Shown: positions 1-6,271 of the stretch, in pieces | Position numbering within the stretch: position 1 is the first letter of the stretch | Layout: each line of letters starts with the position of its first letter | DNA from: Flavobacteriales bacterium | GTDB taxonomy: Bacteria; Bacteroidota; Bacteroidia; Flavobacteriales_F; PHOS-HE28 | Direction of reading: 5' to 3' | Assembly (NCBI GenBank): GCA_016788205.1 | Contig: JAEUTA010000029.1 | Span: 1-64,000, forward strand | DNA length: 64,000 nt | Notes under the pieces: generated by a model | Seen by the model: only the letters and a program-made list of their open reading frames with translations | Database searches by the model: none | What the model was told of the DNA's origin: nothing | Translations under genes and position numbers: made by a program

Positions 1-104
1 CCGTGCTCAATGCCATCCGAAACAAGATCATCCACCGGATCTTCGCCGTGATCGACCGGGGGACACCCTATGTCAAATGCACTCTTGCACATGTCATAGA
101 ATAA
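1..104 (+). CDS. IS110-family transposase, C-terminal tail (cut by window start)
   Basis: Only the last 33 codons and the TAA stop are inside the window. The reading frame begins at base 3. The first 110 bases are identical to the reverse complement of the 3' end of the complete IS110 transposase copy further right, so this is a second copy of the same element in inverted orientation, transposed recently. Nothing can be said about the rest of this copy, which lies outside the window. Confidence 0.93.
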   Translation, partial: VLNAIRNKIIHRIFAVIDRGTPYVKCTLAHVIE

Positions 105-153
105 GTCCTCGCCGGATTACCGGCTGTGGGCTTTCCGCTTCTATCCCTCACGC
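104..153 (+). repeat. REP-like structured repeat, copy a (right half, IS-interrupted)
   Basis: Directly after the IS end comes AAGTCCTCG, a hairpin of GCCGG-ATTA-CCGGC (111-124), then a conserved tail GGGCTTTCCGCTTC and CTATCCCTCACGC. The same modules occur at 1489-1545 and 5021-5115. The other half of this repeat should lie to the left of the window, beyond the IS copy. It sits directly behind the stop codon of the TIR-like gene on the minus strand, a typical REP position. Confidence 0.75.
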
Positions 154-157
154 AACC

Positions 158-901
158 TCACATTCCCATGAAAACCTTCAGCTCGCGCAGAAGTCCGGCT
201 AAGGCAGATTCGATTGAGCCTTTCGCAAATGGGATGTAAGCAAGCCCATCGATATTGGTTGGGATGTTCACGCCCGCCTCATGCAGTAGCGCGATGTTGT
301 TCAGTCCATACTTCCCTTGGAAGAATCCAATCTCGTGGATGACATTCTCCCGAGCACGGATTTCGTCACCTGCAACATCGTCCCCAGTCATCACGATTAC
401 AGCGAAACCGCAACGACTTGCCTCCTCGTTGAGTTTCTGAAGTATCGTTCGACCCTTGTTTGGTTGTTGTGCCAGTTCTAAGCTCTCGCACCCGATGTCC
501 TTCTCAATAAAGGTCTGTACGCGGAACCAAGCGTCACTACGTCCATGTGAGATAAACACTCTTCTAGGTCGATCCAGTTCCTCCTGCTTTTCGCCGATGC
601 GGGAGGATGAGTGCACTTGGAGGATATACTCTAAGTTCTTAACGATTGGCTCAAAGCTGTTTCTGGAATAGAGGTCAAAGCCCTTGTCGTTCTTGCCAAT
701 CGGCTTTGGTAGGTCTACCATCGGCAGGTCACTGTACAGGTCTGGTATTTGTTCCTGCAGTGCTTTACGGACAGAATCGAACAGAACCAATTCGTGATTC
801 ACCACCCTTCCGTCGGTGCGCCCGACAGCGCCCCAATTCACACTCCTCAGGTTCTGGAGAACTGCGGCAGCTTTAGCCAGCAGGATAGCGCGTTGGTCCA
901 T
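158..901 (-). CDS. Stand-alone TIR-like (CAP12/Pycsar-type, PF10137-like) protein
   Basis: A 247-residue protein. Residues 115-243 look like the TIR-like nucleotide-binding fold of PF10137: VFISHG at 115-120, QPNKGRT near 146-152, MTGDDVAGDE at 171-180, then RENVIHEIGFFQGKYG with the conserved Glu expected in NAD-cleaving TIR enzymes. Known members are effector domains of CBASS and Pycsar anti-phage systems. Residues 1-110 are not recognised; no cyclase partner is visible. The ATG at 901 was chosen because AAAGGGGG lies 4 bases upstream; an in-frame extension to 943 exists but is less likely. It is divergent from two DUF2158-like genes and framed by IS110 copies. It appears lower in GC than the chromosome around it, which suggests transfer. 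A defence role is inference. Confidence 0.75.
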   Translation of the reverse strand: MDQRAILLAKAAAVLQNLRSVNWGAVGRTDGRVVNHELVLFDSVRKALQEQIPDLYSDLPMVDLPKPIGKNDKGFDLYSRNSFEPIVKNLEYILQVHSSSRIGEKQEELDRPRRVFISHGRSDAWFRVQTFIEKDIGCESLELAQQPNKGRTILQKLNEEASRCGFAVIVMTGDDVAGDEIRARENVIHEIGFFQGKYGLNNIALLHEAGVNIPTNIDGLAYIPFAKGSIESALAGLLRELKVFMGM

Positions 902-944
902 ATTGCCCCCTTTTGAATGAGCAAAGGAAGGTGTTACTGTCAAT

Positions 945-952
945 TAGCTTTG
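945..952 (+). promoter_or_regulatory. Candidate -7 box (TAnnTTTG) for the DUF2158-like pair
   Basis: TAGCTTTG lies 17 bases upstream of the ATG at 970 in the short divergent gap between the TIR-like gene and the DUF2158-like pair. It fits the Bacteroidota -7 consensus. No good TTTG -33 box is seen at the right distance. Confidence 0.4.
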
Positions 953-969
953 CATCAACCCAATTCACA

Positions 970-1197
970 ATGACGAAGTATTCGTTCCAAGACTTCGAGA
1001 AAGGAGATTCAGTCTATCATTTGAGCAACCCTCAACTGCGCATGGTGGTGATATCAAAGGATGAAACAATGCAGGAAGTCACGTGCCGTTGGGTAGACAA
1101 GTCCGGTGCAAAGCAGGTGTCGGAGTACCTGCCCGAGGAGTTGGGCAAAACGGACGATTTGAGGCCCCGGTACACTTACGCCACGATGCTGCCATAG
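970..1197 (+). CDS. DUF2158/YodC-like small protein (first of a tandem pair)
   Basis: A 75-residue protein when started at the ATG at 970; an upstream TTG (913) would add 19 residues of poor quality. The core FEKGDSVYH, a central hydrophobic MVVI strand, then EVTCRWVDKSG and EYLPEEL resembles the small beta-barrel-like YodC/DUF2158 family, whose function is unknown. It closely resembles the next gene, so the two arose by duplication. It is transcribed away from the TIR-like gene and may share a regulatory region with it. Confidence 0.65.
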   Translation: MTKYSFQDFEKGDSVYHLSNPQLRMVVISKDETMQEVTCRWVDKSGAKQVSEYLPEELGKTDDLRPRYTYATMLP

Positions 1198-1210
1198 CTA
1201 GCACACCCTC

Positions 1211-1477
1211 ATGGTCACCCGCAAGCATTCAGTTGCAGATTTCGAAATAGGCGACAGCGTCTATCATCGAAGTAGATCGAGCTTGAAGATGATTGTCATT
1301 CACATTTCCCAGAGCACTAACGAGGTTACTTGTCGCTGGGTAGATGCAAGTGGATTGCAGCAAGAGGCTTTGTACTTACCCCAGGAACTGGGTAAGACCG
1401 AGGACTTGCCAAGTTCGAGCATTCGATTCATTCCATACGGCGGCAGGAAAAAGGACGACGGCTTTTCAGGTCGTTAG
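1211..1477 (+). CDS. DUF2158/YodC-like small protein (second of a tandem pair)
   Basis: An 88-residue paralogue of the preceding gene, starting 13 bases after its stop. Shared landmarks are the FEIGDSVYH start, EVTCRWVDASG, and YLPQELGKTEDL. It carries about 20 extra C-terminal residues rich in Gly, Lys and Arg. No signal peptide or membrane segment is present, so it is probably cytoplasmic. Its stop is followed within 12 bases by half of a REP-like repeat. Function unknown. Confidence 0.65.
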   Translation: MVTRKHSVADFEIGDSVYHRSRSSLKMIVIHISQSTNEVTCRWVDASGLQQEALYLPQELGKTEDLPSSSIRFIPYGGRKKDDGFSGR

Positions 1478-1488
1478 GACAAAGCCCC

Positions 1489-1545
1489 GCGTGAGGGATA
1501 GGAGCAAGTAGCCCGCACCGCGAGGCTCTGCGAAGCGGGAGGACT
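1489..1545 (-). repeat. REP-like structured repeat, copy b (one half of the IS target)
   Basis: Read on the minus strand: AGTCCTC, then a hairpin (CCCGC...GCGGG with an inner CGC/GCG), a GGGCTACTTGC stretch and CTATCCCTCACGC. The other half of the same repeat lies at 2809-2852, on the far side of the IS110 element. The hairpin differs in sequence from copies a and c while the flanking blocks are shared. Confidence 0.75.
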
Positions 1546-2552
1546 TATTCTATGACATGTGCAAGAGTGCATTTGACATAGGGTGTCCCCCGGTCGATCA
1601 CGGCGAAGATCCGGTGGATGATCTTGTTTCGGATGGCATTGAGCACGGACATCTTGTGTTTGCCCTCGGAGACTTTGCGACGCCAGTAGTCCTGGAGTTC
1701 GCCTTTGCGGGCCGTGACGCCGACTGCAGCCATGTGCAACAGATACTTCAAGGTGGGCTGGGCTTGTTTGGAGACACGCGTCTTGCCTCGGATGCTGGAG
1801 CCGGAGCTGAACTCGAACGGAGCGACACCAGCGTGACAAGCGAGCTCACGCGCCGTTGTGAACCGCAAGAAGCCTTCGGTAAGAGCCAGCAGGTGTGCGG
1901 CCAGGACAGGGCCAACGCCATCGATGGACAGCAGCAGATCGTACTTGCGCTGTAGTTCAGGTTGCTCGGCGATGGCGGCCTTGATCATGGTCTCCACCTG
2001 CTTGATGGCCTTGTCCAACGCAGTGATGAGTGCCTTATCGATGCGCGTGAAGGCCGATCGCAGTGACTGGTCAACATGACGGTTGAGGTCCCGGACCTGC
2101 GTGTGGTGCATGGTCTTGCGGCGCACCAGGTTCTCCCGCCGCGCGAGTAGCTGCTTGAGTTTGTTGGTGCGCAAATGATCGGCTGTGACCAATCGGGCCT
2201 TGTCTTGGAAGCGCCGGGCGTAGTCAGCGATCCGCATCGCATCGATGCGGTCGTTCTTACCACGGGTGCTGCCGATGCTCTTGTTGATGTCGCTGGGATG
2301 CGCCAGCCAAGTTGGAACGCCCAGTGCCACTAGGGTCTCCAGTGGCAGATGCGAGTAATGCCCGGTGGGCTCCAGACAGACCATGCACATGTCCTTGCGC
2401 AGTCCGTACTCCTTGGACCAACGCTTCCATATGCTGCGCAGTCCCTTCTCCGAGTTGCCGATCTGCTCCTCGGCCATCACCTTGCCGTGCTCATCCAACA
2501 ACGCCACATCCAGCGTGGCCTTGCTCACATCGATCCCGATCCAATGTTCCAT
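1545..2552 (-). CDS. IS110-family transposase (DEDD/serine recombinase-like)
   Basis: 335 residues from the ATG at 2552; a TTG two codons upstream is the alternative. The N-terminal RuvC-like domain carries the DEDD residues D8 (GIDVSK), E61 (CLEPTGHY), D101 and D104 (NDRIDA). The C-terminal Transposase_20 domain has LLSIDGVGP at about 207-215 and the serine-rich motif FSSGSSIRGKTR at 248-259, which holds the catalytic serine of the family. Length is normal and there is no frameshift, so it should be active; the identical second copy at 1-104 supports recent movement. Known IS110 enzymes use a bridge RNA encoded in the element's own non-coding end. Confidence 0.95.
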   Translation of the reverse strand: MEHWIGIDVSKATLDVALLDEHGKVMAEEQIGNSEKGLRSIWKRWSKEYGLRKDMCMVCLEPTGHYSHLPLETLVALGVPTWLAHPSDINKSIGSTRGKNDRIDAMRIADYARRFQDKARLVTADHLRTNKLKQLLARRENLVRRKTMHHTQVRDLNRHVDQSLRSAFTRIDKALITALDKAIKQVETMIKAAIAEQPELQRKYDLLLSIDGVGPVLAAHLLALTEGFLRFTTARELACHAGVAPFEFSSGSSIRGKTRVSKQAQPTLKYLLHMAAVGVTARKGELQDYWRRKVSEGKHKMSVLNAIRNKIIHRIFAVIDRGTPYVKCTLAHVIE

Positions 2553-2606
2553 GTTCAACTACTTTTGGGTTGGACAAACGATCGCTGGAGGGGCTGAGCA
2601 AAGGGC

Positions 2607-2735
2607 CCTGTGCTCGACAACTCTAATAGGCCCTCACGCCTACAATTCTATCCGAGCCTCAGACCCGAGTGGATCGCAGGTTCCAATAAGTCCTATAGGC
2701 CTCAAAGCCTCTGCAGCGGACTGGTTCACCCGCGA
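2607..2735 (-). ncRNA. Candidate IS110 bridge RNA with target and donor loops
   Basis: On the minus strand, upstream of the transposase, two similar internal-loop hairpins can be drawn. Target loop (2679-2730): lower stem GGT..CCA with TGG..ACC, upper stem AGGC/GCCT, 5' strand GTCCGCTGC (same as the left target TCCGC) and 3' strand ATAGGACTTAT (its AGGACTT is complementary to AAGTCCT of the right target). Donor loop (2612-2657): lower stem GCTCG/CGAGC, upper stem AGGC/GCCT again, 5' strand with ATAGAAT (identical to the IS right end) and 3' strand with TAGAGT (complementary to ACTCTA at the IS left end). This is the layout known for the IS621 bridge RNA. The exact RNA ends are not determined. 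Confidence 0.72.
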
Positions 2736-2808
2736 CCCTGCTCAGTCTCCTTCAGTGATCAATAACGTCCCGAAGGTCTTCACCAACAGGGCGCACAAGT
2801 GTAGAGTA

Positions 2809-2852
2809 CTGCGGATAGCCCGACCCGGCTGCATTTGAGCCGGGGCACGCCC
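2809..2852 (-). repeat. REP-like structured repeat, copy b (other half, left of the IS)
   Basis: Minus strand: GGGCGTGCCCCGGC, then a short spacer, then CGGGTCGGGCTATCCGC, ending at the IS left end. The blocks match the front half of the uninterrupted copy at 5021-5115 (GGGCGTGCCCC, CGGGTCG-GCT, TCCG), which shows that the IS split one repeat. Confidence 0.75.
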
Positions 2853-2878
2853 ATCCTTCGACTCCGCTCAGGATGACA
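2852..2878. repeat. Short palindromic intergenic repeat behind paaZ
   Basis: CATCCT...AGGATG forms a 6-bp inverted repeat around a 12-base loop containing TCGACTCCGCTC. Motifs of this kind (CCTTCGACTCCGCTCAGG) are, from memory, common between genes in environmental bacteria. Here it lies 6 bases past the paaZ stop and abuts the REP half, so it may double as a 3' stem-loop for paaZ. Confidence 0.5.
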
Positions 2879-2883
2879 CGTGC

Positions 2884-4950
2884 CTACGACTGGTCGAGCT
2901 TCTTCACCATGGTCAAGATCGTCGCCAGTGCCACGGTCTCGCCGGTCTCATCGATCACATCCACCAGCCACTTCACGATGCCTCTTGCCACATCGGCTCC
3001 CTTGGGTGAGTCGGCTGTCTTGGGCCGCTTCTCCTGATCCAGGATCTCGCGGCAGGTGAACTTCACCTGGATGGTGGAGCCGGGGTAGACGGGCTTGAGG
3101 AAGCGGCATTCCTCGATACCATAGTTCAAAAGAACAGGCCCCTTTGGTGGATCAACGAACAGACCAGCAGCCCTTGAAAGGATGAAGTAGCCGTGCGCCA
3201 CGCGGCCGGTGAAGACGGTGCCATCGAGGCTGTTGGCATCCATGTGCGCGTAGAACTTGTCGCCGCTCAGTTCGGCGAAGTCCTCGATGTTCTGCAGGGT
3301 GACGAGGTGCTTTTCGGAGAGGAGCGTGTCGCCGATGTTCAGCTCTTCGAAGTGCAGGCGGAAGGGGTGCTTCTCGCTGATGTGGTAGCGCGCGCCCTGC
3401 TGGTATTGCTGCGTGATGGCGGTGATCATGCTCGGGTGGCCTTGGATGGCGGTGCGCTGCAGATAGTGCATCACGCCGCGCTTGCCACCCATCTCTTCGC
3501 CGCCGCCCGCGCGGCCGGGGCCGCCGTGTACCAGCGTGGCGAGCGGACTGCCGTGGCCGGTGTTCTCCTTCGCCATTTCGCGGTTGAGCACGAGCATGCG
3601 GCCGTGGTGGCTGGCCGCGCCCCAGACGAATTGCTGCGCGTACTGCTCGTTGTGCGTGGCGATGGTGGCCACGAGCGAGCCCTTACCGAGCTTACTGAGC
3701 GCCACGGCATCGTCGAGGTCCTTGTACGGCATCAATGTGCTCACCGGACCGAAGGCCTCCACGTTGTGGCTCACCTGGTTCTTCCAGGGATCGTTGTTGT
3801 AGAGCAGGATGGGACTCATGAAGGCGCCCTTGGCCGCGTCGGCACCGGTCACGTTCACGCTGTCCGGATCGCCGAAGACCACTTGTGATCCCTTCATCAG
3901 TTCGGCGAGCGCACGCTTCACTTCTTCGCGCTGCGTCTTGCCCGCGAGCGCGCCCATGCGTACGCCTTCCACACGCGGGTCGCCGATGACGGTGCTGCCG
4001 AGGCGCTTGCCGAGGGCGATCTGCACATCCTCCAACACATTCGCGGGTACCAGGATGCGTCGCGCGCCGGTGCAGCGCTGGCCACACTTGAGCGTGATCT
4101 CGCGCGTGACCTCCTTGATGAAGAGGTCGTACTCCTCGGTGCCGGGCACGGCATCGGGGCCGAGCACAATGGCGTTGAGGCTGTCGGCCTCCATGTTGAA
4201 GGGCACGCTCTCTTCGATGATGCGTTTGTGCGCCTTCAGCATGCGGCCCGTGCTGGCGCTGCCGGTGAAGGTGACAACGTCCTGGCTGATGACGTGGTCG
4301 AGCAAGCCTTCCGCACTACCGACGATGAGTTGCAAGGCACCTTCCGGCACGATGCCGCTGGCGACGATGTCCTCCACCATGGCAGCGGTGAGGTAGCTGG
4401 TGACGGTGGCGGGCTTCACAACGGCAGGCACGCCGGCCATCCAGTTCACGGCGATCTTCTCCAGCATGCCCCAGATGGGGAAGTTGAAGGCGTTGATGTG
4501 TACGGCCACGCCCTCCTTGGGCACCATGATGTGGTGACCGATGAAGGTGCCGTTCTTGCTGGTCTTGATGGCCTCGCCGTCCACATAGAAGGGCATGTTG
4601 CCCAGCGTGCGGCGCAGGCTCGCGTTGGCGAAGAGGTTGCCGATGCCGCCCTCGATGTCCACCCAGCTATCGGGCTTGGTGGCGCCGGTGCGGTAGCTGA
4701 TGGTGTAGTACTTGTCCTTGCGCTCGAAGAGGTATTGGGCGAGGGCCTTCAGCATGCGTCCGCGCTCGGGGAAGGTCATCTTGCGGAGGGGCGGGCCGCC
4801 CACTTCACGCGCGTAGGTGAGCATGGCGCCGAAGTCGAGGCCGCCGCTGCTGGTGGTGCCGATGAGCTCGCCGGTGATGGCGTCGATGAGGTCTGCTTGC
4901 TTGCCCGATCCGGCGACCCATTGGCCGGCGGCGTAGTTCTTTAACTGCAT
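2884..4950 (-). CDS. paaZ: Bifunctional PaaZ: oxepin-CoA hydrolase / semialdehyde dehydrogenase
   Basis: 688 residues from the ATG at 4950. Residues 1-520 form an aldehyde dehydrogenase of the PaaZ/MaoC type, with the catalytic Cys in LKCGQRCTGAR. The C-terminal ~150 residues form a MaoC hot-dog hydratase, with GDKFYAHMD and FTGRVAHGYF. In phenylacetate degradation it opens the oxepin-CoA ring and oxidises the semialdehyde. The frame stays open to 5109, but that extension runs into repeats and is rejected because the duplicate copy at 5952-6084 also breaks off just past this ATG. No other ring-opening paa genes are adjacent; paaY is about 22 kb away. The natural promoter appears displaced, because the sequence upstream of the ATG is an insert. 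Confidence 0.92.
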   Translation of the reverse strand: MQLKNYAAGQWVAGSGKQADLIDAITGELIGTTSSGGLDFGAMLTYAREVGGPPLRKMTFPERGRMLKALAQYLFERKDKYYTISYRTGATKPDSWVDIEGGIGNLFANASLRRTLGNMPFYVDGEAIKTSKNGTFIGHHIMVPKEGVAVHINAFNFPIWGMLEKIAVNWMAGVPAVVKPATVTSYLTAAMVEDIVASGIVPEGALQLIVGSAEGLLDHVISQDVVTFTGSASTGRMLKAHKRIIEESVPFNMEADSLNAIVLGPDAVPGTEEYDLFIKEVTREITLKCGQRCTGARRILVPANVLEDVQIALGKRLGSTVIGDPRVEGVRMGALAGKTQREEVKRALAELMKGSQVVFGDPDSVNVTGADAAKGAFMSPILLYNNDPWKNQVSHNVEAFGPVSTLMPYKDLDDAVALSKLGKGSLVATIATHNEQYAQQFVWGAASHHGRMLVLNREMAKENTGHGSPLATLVHGGPGRAGGGEEMGGKRGVMHYLQRTAIQGHPSMITAITQQYQQGARYHISEKHPFRLHFEELNIGDTLLSEKHLVTLQNIEDFAELSGDKFYAHMDANSLDGTVFTGRVAHGYFILSRAAGLFVDPPKGPVLLNYGIEECRFLKPVYPGSTIQVKFTCREILDQEKRPKTADSPKGADVARGIVKWLVDVIDETGETVALATILTMVKKLDQS

Positions 4951-4960
4951 GGGAGCGAAG
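4828..4960 (-). repeat. 133-bp direct repeat, copy attached to paaZ
   Basis: Bases 4828-4960 (first ~41 codons of paaZ plus 10 bases upstream) recur at 5952-6084, same orientation, no gaps, and 5 mismatches by eye. Homology stops abruptly at both ends. Between the copies lies a 991-bp insert with one gene. Confidence 0.9.
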
Positions 4961-4977
4961 ATCGGCACAGGAAGGCT

Positions 4978-5009
4978 ATCCGCAGATGACGCAGATGGCA
5001 CAGATGAAT
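4978..5009 (+). repeat. Short GCAGATG-type intergenic repeat
   Basis: A run of degenerate 8-9 base units (CCGCAGATGA, CGCAGATGG, CACAGATGA). Repeats of this wording are, from memory, common in metagenomic Bacteroidota. It lies at the edge of the insert next to REP copy c. Confidence 0.45.
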
Positions 5010-5020
5010 GCGGCGGCTTT

Positions 5021-5115
5021 GGGCGTGCCCCTCGCAAAGCCTCGGGTCGCGCTCTTCCGTCCAAGTCCTCGGCTGGATTACCAGCCTCCGGGCTTTCCCG
5101 TTCGATCACTCACGC
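5021..5115 (+). repeat. REP-like structured repeat, copy c (uninterrupted)
   Basis: The full repeat in order: GGGCGTGCCCC, CGGGTCGCGCT, TTCCG, AAGTCCTC, hairpin GGCTGG-ATTA-CCAGCC (5071-5086), GGGCTTTCCCGTTC and CACTCACGC. The hairpin keeps the ATTA loop of copy a but has compensating base changes in the stem. It shows what an empty IS110 target looks like. It lies in the 204-base gap between paaZ and the lipoprotein gene, which otherwise holds only the GCAGATG repeat and a small palindrome. Confidence 0.75.
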
Positions 5116-5129
5116 GGAAATACGACCTT

Positions 5130-5143
5130 ACGTTCCCGAACGT
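5130..5143. promoter_or_regulatory. Palindrome ACGTTC-cc-GAACGT upstream of the lipoprotein gene
   Basis: A perfect 6-bp inverted repeat with a 2-base centre, ending 11 bases before the ATG at 5155. It could be a repressor site or a leader hairpin for this gene. There is no direct evidence for either. Confidence 0.35.
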
Positions 5144-5154
5144 TAGTTTACAGG

Positions 5155-5952
5155 ATGCCTTCCTCATTGTCATTTCTCGTGAACGGATTAGTCCCTTTGG
5201 GGATGTTTGTAGTGCTGGGGTGCGGTTCGGGGCCAGTTTCAAAGAGCCGCTATGATGCAATACCCTCGTCGGACAGGGAGTGTCACGAAGAACTCGAAAA
5301 GGCAAGGACGGATATCGCAAGCAGTCAGTTGGTATACTGCCATCTTGCGGGAAATCTGCTCTACTTCCGATTGCGCTCGGCGAAGGAATTGGAAGAGTTG
5401 CTCAGCACGCACGGAATTGGATACAAGGAAGAGATGACATCCGATGTCGTCGTTGAGGGGAAAACCCAATGGTGCTACTGCGGTTTGATGGAGGAACAGA
5501 TAGCGGCCAAGTATGGCGAGCACTTCATCGACTCATTGATCGACGTTTCGGATGATTGGTACGTGAAGAACGCAATCAGCAATGGTGACACGCTGTACTA
5601 TGCCGAATGCGATACCAGGCCGAGATACCCAGGTGATGATGAACATCCAGACGACGACAGTGACAGCCTGCAAGCGTCGATCGAACGACATCTTCAGTAC
5701 CCGGCGGGATACCAGCCAAGACCGAACCTCGATTCCATCGCTTTCGCTGACGTTCGATTCCTTGTCGATACGGCGGGGAATGCCTCAATCTTGTACTACC
5801 ACTTCCTGTTCGATATGGATGCAAATCATCTATTTGAGGATACGCTCATCGCACAGATCGAGCGGTGCGTCCAAAGGACTGGATGGTTGCCAGCATTGGT
5901 TCGTGGGCGCAAGGTTCAAGCGGATATGAATTATCGGATCTACTTCGAATAG
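5155..5952 (+). CDS. Lipoprotein with a TonB C-terminal-like domain
   Basis: 265 residues from the ATG at 5155, which starts a lipoprotein signal: a hydrophobic stretch ending in VVLGCG, with Cys at about residue 23. The last ~90 residues (YPAGY..., VRFLVDTAGNASI, ALIQIE-like helix, GWLPALVRGRKVQADMNYRIYF) follow the pattern of the TonB C-terminal fold, but the protein has no N-terminal TonB-type membrane anchor or Pro-rich spacer. The middle is unrecognised. Its stop codon overlaps the first base of the stranded paaZ fragment, and its GC content looks lower than its neighbours'. It is the only gene of the 991-bp insert. The actual function is unknown; energy transduction is not implied. Confidence 0.65.
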   Translation: MPSSLSFLVNGLVPLGMFVVLGCGSGPVSKSRYDAIPSSDRECHEELEKARTDIASSQLVYCHLAGNLLYFRLRSAKELEELLSTHGIGYKEEMTSDVVVEGKTQWCYCGLMEEQIAAKYGEHFIDSLIDVSDDWYVKNAISNGDTLYYAECDTRPRYPGDDEHPDDDSDSLQASIERHLQYPAGYQPRPNLDSIAFADVRFLVDTAGNASILYYHFLFDMDANHLFEDTLIAQIERCVQRTGWLPALVRGRKVQADMNYRIYFE

Positions 5953-6084
5953 CCGAAGTCGAGGCCGCCGCTGCTGGTGGTGCCGATGAGCTCGCCGGTG
6001 ATGGCGTCGATGAGGTCCGCTTGCTTGCCCGAACCGGCGACCCATTGGCCGGCGGCGTAGTTCTGTAACTGCATAGGGGCGAAG
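5952..6084 (-). pseudogene. Stranded 5' fragment of paaZ (second repeat copy)
   Basis: It encodes the first ~41 residues of PaaZ from an ATG at 6074 and then runs into the lipoprotein gene's stop. Compared with the intact gene there is one amino-acid change (K4 to Q) and two silent changes in the coding part. The sequence beyond 6085 is probably the original paaZ promoter region, now separated from the gene by about 1.1 kb. Confidence 0.85.
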
Positions 6085-6117
6085 GTAGAAGAGAGCAATG
6101 GTCAATTCGCGGATGGT

Positions 6118-6186
6118 CACATTCGCTAACGGGTTCGGCGCCTTGTCGCGGCACGATCGAACATGAAATGCCGAACAGCGAATGTG
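6118..6186. repeat. Bulged inverted repeat, 17 bp arms
   Basis: CACATTCGCT and GTTCGGC on the left (5-base bulge between them) pair with GCCGAAC-AGCGAATGTG on the right. The following 6187-6250 stretch (GATGTTCGCTGTTC and similar) resembles common intergenic repeats. The rest of the 319-base gap between the lipoprotein gene and the hydrolase gene is the paaZ fragment, and TACATTCG just upstream of the ATG at 6272 is a weak -7 box. Confidence 0.5.
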
Positions 6187-6271
6187 GACGTGAATGCGGG
6201 CCCACTTCGACGTTCATCATTGGATGTTCGCTGTTCATATTCCATCCCTAGGGCAGTCCCTACATTCGTCC

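Larger units (their letters stand above)
1544..2810 (-). mobile_element. IS110-family insertion sequence, complete, inserted in a REP-like repeat
   Basis: The element runs from about 2810 (left end) to 1544 (right end) on the minus strand, about 1.27 kb. The boundaries are deduced from the split REP: left flank ...CTATCCGC and right flank TCCTC... A dinucleotide AG (CT on the plus strand, 2809-2810 and 1544-1545) is present at both junctions and is the best candidate for the recombination core, though it is not proven. There are no terminal inverted repeats, as is normal for IS110. It has one transposase gene and about 250 bases of non-coding left end. Confidence 0.85.

Noticed and set aside
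1..2810. Composite transposon made of two IS110 copies
   Set aside because: IS110 has no terminal inverted repeats and moves by bridge-RNA-guided recombination at each element, so two inverted copies are not expected to mobilise the segment together. Two independent insertions in REP copies explain the layout.
4951..5109. Upstream extension of paaZ to 5109
   Set aside because: The added 53 residues come from the GCAGATG repeat and the REP, and homology with the stranded copy ends just upstream of the ATG at 4950.
1473..5150. attC-like integron cassette sites near GTTAGGAC and CGTTAGTTT
   Set aside because: The paired R-box and L-box arrangement of attC could not be found, and no integrase is in the window.
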